64,000 nt of DNA. Origin: Bretschneidera sinensis. Taxonomy: Eukaryota > Streptophyta > Magnoliopsida > Brassicales > Akaniaceae. The notes under the pieces are model-generated. The model saw only the letters and a program-made list of their open reading frames with translations, had not been told where the DNA came from and searched no databases. The translations under genes and the position numbers were made by a program. Positions 58,657 to 64,000 of this stretch are shown piece by piece. Each line of letters begins with the position of its first letter. The stretch's first letter is position 1. The stretch is from positions 139,031,328 through 139,095,327 of the forward strand of contig CM043700.1 in assembly GCA_023935145.1 (NCBI GenBank). The letters are read 5' to 3'.

Positions 58657-59481
58657 TCACTTTTCAGGGTTCACACTCTTACTTCTGCAATCCTTCTTTA
58701 GATGCTCGGGCTTCCTACACTTCCAACACTTCAACCCAGATTTATCCTTACTTTTCGATCTTCCCCTGAACTTGGGTTTATCACCAGACCACTTGTAGTC
58801 TCTATCATAGGTTCGCCCTCTCACAGATAAAGCCTCATTTGACAAGTTATCTGTACCCTGTCGCCTCATCTCCTCAGACAATAAGGCTGCCACGACATTC
58901 TCAAAGGACAAATCAGTCGTACCACTACCAATCGTAATTATCAAGTTATCCCACGAATCAAGCAGTGAACAAAGCAGTGTAATAACCTTATCGTCATCTG
59001 CCACATCAACACTGATAGACAATAACTGACCTATCAAAGTGTTGAACTCATGTAGATGAACAGAGAAAGAATTGTCCTCAACCATCTAAAGGTTGTACAA
59101 CTTCTTCCGCAGAAACAGTTTGTTTACCAGAGATTTACTCTGATAAAGGCTTTTCAGCTTCTTCCATAGATCTTTCGTAGTCTTCTCTTCAAAAACATTT
59201 ATTAGGACAAAATCGGCCAGGCACAACCAAATCAAACTCCGTGCTTTCCGATGGAATTTCTCCCACTCTGCGATAGCCACTGTAGATGATGCCGAAACCA
59301 CAACTGGCGACGTCACCTCTACCGTGGATGCTGCAGTCATGCTCATCGTATTCTTTGGCATCTGATCGACTATCATTGTCCACAGATTCCTGTCCACAAG
59401 TAGATCATCCACGTTCAGTTTCCACAAATCGAAACTCTTCCCTCCGAACTTCTCGATTTCAATCCGTGATCCAATCGACAT
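58657..59481 (-). pseudogene. Copia gag with internal stop
   Basis: ATG at 59481 opens MSIGSRIEIEKFGGKSFDLW, the usual copia gag start (UBN2-type), continuing through KDLWKKLKSLYQSKSLVNKL. TAG at 59086-59088 interrupts just after KKLYNL. The same frame resumes with SVHLHEFNTLIGQLLSISV and ends in the zinc knuckle CWKCRKPEHLKKDC (C-x2-C-x4-H-x4-C) at about 58720. Confidence 0.85.
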
Positions 59482-59522
59482 CTCTGATCGTTAATTCTTG
59501 AACACAAAGCTCTTATACCAAT

Positions 59523-59875
59523 TGAATGATTCGAGACCTGCCAATCACACGAATTATAAACAGAAAGAAACCAAGACACAATTTACCCAGGATCAACCCA
59601 GAATAGGGCTACGTCCTGCTAGAAGTTCCACTATTATCAACCTCACAAATCTCTTGTTACAATGTGTGCTCAGCACATAGAAAGTATTTATAAGCAACTT
59701 AAGACACTTTAATTAAGGTTTTCGCCCTACTGCAAAACCACGGCCATTCATGGGCCTAAGCTCAAACCGCCAAACAAAAAACCAAACCCAACTCATGTAC
59801 CGAAGAGCGAGACCCTGTGGTCATCGAGGGTTCTACAGATCTGAACCCGTTGAAGTATACACCAACTCTAAGACA
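59523..59875 (-). repeat. 5' LTR of the 54.6-kb copia element
   Basis: 353 bp. Plus-strand ends TGAATGATTCGAGACC and CCAACTCTAAGACA. Pairs with 54563-54913 throughout, with scattered substitutions. Confidence 0.88.
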
Positions 59876-60263
59876 CACACACACATACATATAATTGGGT
59901 GTGTGTAAGAGTATATATTTGGAACCATTTTGAATGTAGATCAAAAGCATAGAATTCCATGAGATACCATCCAATCAAAAACCAGGCATGCTTTCTCCAC
60001 ATTTCCACACATAGCATACATGGATAGATACGGATACAAAGAGATCCAGATTCAAGAAATAGAAATCTTCACGGGACCTTTCTGTTATTATAAAGAAATT
60101 CATTTAGGAACCCCAAAAAGGTAGAAACTGATATCTTGAAACGGAATGAATTTAACTCTACGAAAACTCGTGAAGCAGATGAACATCCAATGATTGACAT
60201 TTGATTTAAAAATCATTGGATTCTGTATCGATGGATCAAAGTATATCGCTCATAATATGGAGT

Positions 60264-63200
60264 TCAGCAGCTCTGAGAAGAATCTACCTGGCTCCAAAGT
60301 ATCTCAGCATACGCTTTCTCCTCTTCCTTCTCTTGTGCAACATAATCAGTTATCTCAACTACTTCCTCCTTTTCATCTGGAATCTCTTCAATCATTTCTT
60401 CTATTGTTTCTTCCTCAACAAGGCCTTCATTATCATCTTCAATAAGTTCGGCTAATGCCTCCGTCATAGCCTGAGCTGTTGTTGGTCTATCTCTAGGCCT
60501 GTATTTAGGGGGAGGAACAACAAATGGCAACAGAATATCATCCAAGTTTGTGCTATTTTTGTTGGCAATATCAGTTGCCTCTGGTGGGGGAAAGACGAAA
60601 ATGATCCCAAGTTCGTAATTACATACATGAAGCCTCAAGCTTGAAGAAGAGTTGGTTTTGTAAGATCCATTTTCCTTTATACGTAATGGATTGGAAATGG
60701 GCCGTCCCCAGAAAGATAAACTGAAAATGAGGCATACTGAGGCAAAAAGCTGGAAAGGCTAAACTTTAGTCCAAAATTGAAGAAAGAAACTCAAGCATTT
60801 ACAACAAAAGAGATCAGTAACCATTACAGAGGAGATGATCAACATCTATCAGCATCATTTACAATTTCAGAAAGCAAATGAAGTCTTACATTTTCGCTGG
60901 GAAAGGTCAAATAAAAGAAATATGATAGGAAGGATAGAATGAGAGGTAACTTAGAAGGGAGAAGGTAACAGAATTGTGGTGGCCAACAATAGACCTGTCT
61001 AGGATTTTTCTTTTATTGTTGTTTTTAGAAAGCATGTATAGAAGGAGATAGTGAGTTTTTTGTTTCAGGAATCCCCAAGTTTTATATCTGCAGAGGTGCC
61101 AAGTTGACAGATGTAAAAGGACTGAATGAAGTCAAGCAAGCAGAGAAAATATAGTAATTTTTCTCAACCTTGATTTGACTTTTTGTGCAAAATAATATGA
61201 TAAAAGGATGACCTTACACTAATAAAGCAACTACTGAATTCATGAAATTAGTAATTCAGTAGCATTTCTTCTCTCTTTACCAGGAACTTTTCTAATTATC
61301 ATGAAGAGTGGAATTCTCACCTTGACATGCATTGGGTGGCCTACTCTACTATAGGGATGTGGAATTGCATCATGAAGTATGTCCACATGTCTCAACCTTT
61401 GCCAGGTTTTCTGTATAGAAAGGTGCATATAGGCACATAAACTTCCATAAAAGAATAATCATTTTCACTGTATAGCAATGTGCATATAGGCATATAGGCA
61501 CATTTCTGTATAGAAATGTGCATATAAGAGCATAATAATTGGTAATAAAAAAGAGAATAATAATTGGTTTTCACTGTACATATAAATTGTAGCATCAAAT
61601 TCCAACAAACATAAACAAAGATATTGGCATTTTCCCATATGAGAGAACAAAACAGAGCCCGTAAGTCATGTCCTTTTTTCCCCTTCTCTGAATATTCTAG
61701 GGGCTAGGAATAGTAGCAAGAAATATGTCCACATTTCTCAATCTTTCTTATGTTTTTTGTATAGAAATGTGCATATAAACTTCCATAAAAGAATAATCAT
61801 TTAACAGATAAATTGCATCAAATTCCAACAAACAAATAGAGAGATATCAGTATTGTTGTATGGTAGAAAACAAAAAAAAAAAAAAGGCTCTAGGTCATGG
61901 TTTGTTTTCCCCTTTTTCCTCTTTCTCTGTACATCATCTGATAATTTTCTTGCGGGTGAAAAAGAAAAGACCTCAAGATGCCTTCTCTTAAAGTATCAAA
62001 TATTGTCACGCTATGCATGTAGCATTTTCTTTCCATCAGATTGACTGCAATACCATGAGTCAGGTGTTGCTTTCTATTAAATGTAGGTATCCTTTTTTCC
62101 TATTAGTAATTAAATGTAGATATCCTATGCAAAGGAACTGTTACTCCTGATCATAGATTAAGCAAGAGAATATCAATATATAGATGCATCAACATGAAAA
62201 GAGTTCTAAAACTTTATTTCATATTTTCGTAATTTCAACAAACTACAAAGAAATGATCTTCAGCCAAGGGTCAGGAGAGAGAGCATTATTCATTTCACTG
62301 CATCTTTTTTTTAAAATCAAGTCCAACTTGATAACCTGCTGAAGCCAATCATAGTTCCACTTCCAGCTCATTGACAAGGCTGGAGTGTGCCCCTTTTTAA
62401 CCCCAGCTTATCAATGGCATATATAACATATATATCTAGATACAGAAACCACTGGTGTCATCATGAATCTTAATTCAATCTGATCAAAGAATTCGCTTTG
62501 AAGGCAAGACTCCATTACGTGCATTCTTAACTCTTTCAATAGTGGGGAAAATGATTCTAATGGATGGAGCTTTCATTTCTTGATTAACACTCCAGCAGCC
62601 CCACTGTCAAGATACAATGAAATACTGAAACCATGAAAAACCAGAAGTCCAACTTTCCATAAATATCTACATTACCTCTGGATCAGACTCTTCAGACTCG
62701 GTAAGTTGCATTGATCTCTTTCCTGCAGCTGCTGAAAATGCAGCTAGAAATTGTGCATTGACCGACCCAATGGAGGATGAACCTAAAGAATAGAATAGGT
62801 GTCAAAGAAAACCAAACCAAAACAATATTTTTAAATTTCTAATAAATAGTTAAGAAGCTGATAATTGCAAAACACACTCACCATAAATGAAATCAGATTC
62901 TTGTGATTCAGGCCATTTGTATTGACCAAAAACCTTGTAGAAGAAAAGAAAATTTCAGATAATTATTAGAGCTCCTAACGGATAATGAAACTTGATCTAA
63001 TTAGTCAAGCAAAATGCATGGGTTGCTTTAGTTGTCTAAGGCAATCAGATCCAGAAACAAGAGTTCCTTATATCAGTTGTTAGAAGGTTCGAAATGCTTA
63101 CAGGCTTTCAAGCAGTTTTTAAATGACTCAGAAGAATTTTCTTTCTGATAAACACAGACAGCATTTTATTTCAAAGGCACCAAGCGGGTGCCACCCATTT

Positions 63201-63829
63201 ACAAAAAACTATCTATATGATAGTACATCAATTAAGTCTATAGAGTCCTCCAAAAAAATCTCCTAAACCAAAAACCAATAGTATTTGATTATGGTGATGT
63301 TGCAAAACGCATCTTAAACCAAAAACATCATGATAAGGAAAATTAAAAGAACCCATGACACCCTTATAATGAAAAGTGAAAATGACTGGAAAACATGAGC
63401 TCTCTCTCAAATAATGCACAAATGTTATCGACAACAAGCGAAATGCAATGCTAGCAGCCATTGTTCTTGTACCCAGCAACAGCTCCCCAGAGTAAACCAG
63501 ACTTTTCCATAACTATGTTTTGCAAGACAAGTGATTTTCTAAATTAAAATGCAACAAGCGCAATGCACAGAACCACTTTCATACCAATTCTCCTAAATAC
63601 TTCCAAATCCGCATTCCATGGGTGCATGCAGTAAACATAGGTTTCCTATGAAAGCACAAGCATCAGTTGCAGTAATCATGAGTATAAATTCAGTATCTGA
63701 AATTTGGAAACCTACAATTCCTCGCAGTCGCCAGATGCATGTACACCTCTGAATTGAAGCAATGGGAGAACATAATGCAACAACATGTAGAGGTTGAATC
63801 ATCTTCCATATGTCTGAAAAACCCGGCCC
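60264..63829 (-). pseudogene. TDP1-like protein (FHA/TDP1-beta type, At5g07400-like), 3' half, decaying; 5' part off right edge
   Basis: Tyrosyl-DNA phosphodiesterase-type repair enzyme of the phospholipase D superfamily. Exons seen: 63829-63716 (GPGFSDIWKMIQPLHVVALC), 62933-62882 (FGQYKWPESQESDFIYG), 62782-62676 (SSSIGSVNAQFLAAFS, SEESDPE), 62603 to about 62487 (WGCWSVNQEM, SIRIIFPTIERVKNA), 61410-61321 (KTWQRLRHVDILHDAIPHPY; VGHPMHVK with the second HxK motif) and about 60710-60264 (WGRPISNPLRIKENG, RLHVCNYELGIIFVFP, NLDDILLPFVVPPPKY, acidic tail to SSQSC). Problems: the exon at 62603 runs into TGA (62484-62486) with no donor before it, and the exon that should carry the GWVYCGSHNF block between 61321 and 60710 is not readable. 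A VYC..H.N-like trace near 60980-61000 is out of frame. Probably a pseudogene, but a missed splice site cannot be excluded. Confidence 0.65.
61373..61880. repeat. Partial duplication of a TDP1-like exon and its flank within the intron
   Basis: Segment 61373-61460 (exon KTWQRLRHVDI, acceptor and intron) recurs in degraded form at 61716-61803, sharing TATGTCCACAT.TCTCAA, TGTATAGAAA and AAACTTCCATAAAAGAATAA. Intron sequence CATCAAATTCCAACAAAC also occurs twice (about 61592 and 61808). In the second copy the acceptor AG is changed to AA on the minus strand. Confidence 0.7.
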
Positions 63830-64000
63830 CTGCACAAGTCAATATCATATCCTTCATATATTTGCCAGTCCAAACCTTAACTACTGCTTTAAATATTTAG
63901 CTGCAAGCTGTTTATCCTAGAAAATATATCAATAAACGGTAGAGTACCATGCCTGTGACACATGTAGCATTAGTTGTACTTTCTTGTTGTTTCCTCCAAA

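Larger units (their letters stand above)
54563..59875 (-). mobile_element. Ty1/copia LTR retrotransposon, inactive, minus strand
   Basis: 5.3-kb element. LTRs are 54563-54913 (3' in element sense) and 59523-59875 (5'). Element-sense primer site TTGGTATAAGAGCTTTG (about 59520-59504) follows the 5' LTR and resembles the initiator-Met site. The purine tract CCAAGTGGGAGAT (54926-54914) precedes the 3' LTR. Coding order on the minus strand is gag, protease, integrase, RT, RNase H, which is the copia order. Many stops and frameshifts are present. The LTRs differ at many sites and the flanks are different microsatellites without a shared 5-bp repeat, so the insertion is old or rearranged. Confidence 0.9.

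Noticed and set aside
61465..61650. Small frames in the TDP1-like intron as peptides
   Set aside because: They lie in duplicated intron DNA and show no conservation signal I can see.

Overview
The window is nuclear DNA from a flowering plant, almost certainly a woody or otherwise TE-rich eudicot. The genes have many short exons separated by AT-rich introns with GT-AG borders. Two nuclear genes and one decayed gene encode plastid-type proteins, and plant-only families are present (class III peroxidase, FRIGIDA, pectinesterase). The gaps are filled with LTR retrotransposons, MITEs and microsatellites. No rRNA, tRNA or CRISPR was recognised. I name no species.

Layout. 0-0.8 kb: first exon of a pectinesterase with a 2-nt frameshift (minus). 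1.6-4.5 kb: intact three-exon DUF271-type nucleotide-diphospho-sugar transferase (minus) with a tandemly duplicated splice donor. 4.5-10.4 kb: gene-free, with a hAT-like MITE, a 2.2-kb-spaced duplication and a nested MITE. 10.4-15.6 kb: type I metacaspase (plus), with a solo LTR in its last intron. 16.6-19.1 kb: pterin-dehydratase-like RAF2/SDIRIP1 (plus). 21.7-25.3 kb: chloroplast Fe-superoxide dismutase with two in-frame stops (plus). 26.1-29.4 kb: decayed CDC20-type WD40 APC/C coactivator (minus). 30.4-35.2 kb: Ty1/copia element with a perfect 5-bp target duplication and a large internal deletion. 35.5-37.1 kb: class III peroxidase (minus) with the distal arginine changed to cysteine. 37.7-39.5 kb: non-autonomous hAT element with a perfect 8-bp target duplication. 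40.4-43.8 kb: FRIGIDA orthologue (minus). 45.1-51.4 kb: ClpD/ERD1 chloroplast Hsp100 (minus, 12 exons). 53.2-54.3 kb: long-TIR MULE-like element. 54.6-59.9 kb: second copia element (minus), broken by stops, with duplicated RNase H segments. 60.3-64 kb: 3' half of a TDP1-like (FHA/TDP1-beta type) gene with signs of decay (minus), running off the right edge.

Function. The genes do not form an operon-like system. Recurrent themes are plastid function (RAF2, Fe-SOD, ClpD), stress and cell death (metacaspase, peroxidase, ClpD) and flowering control (FRIGIDA). About half of the loci carry disabling or potentially disabling changes (PME, Fe-SOD, CDC20-like, TDP1-like, peroxidase active site). This is the pattern expected where duplicated copies are being lost. 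I did not find a convincing novel multi-gene system. The most interesting signals are the decayed and altered genes and the well-bounded mobile elements. Exon borders were assigned by eye from reading frame and splice consensus.
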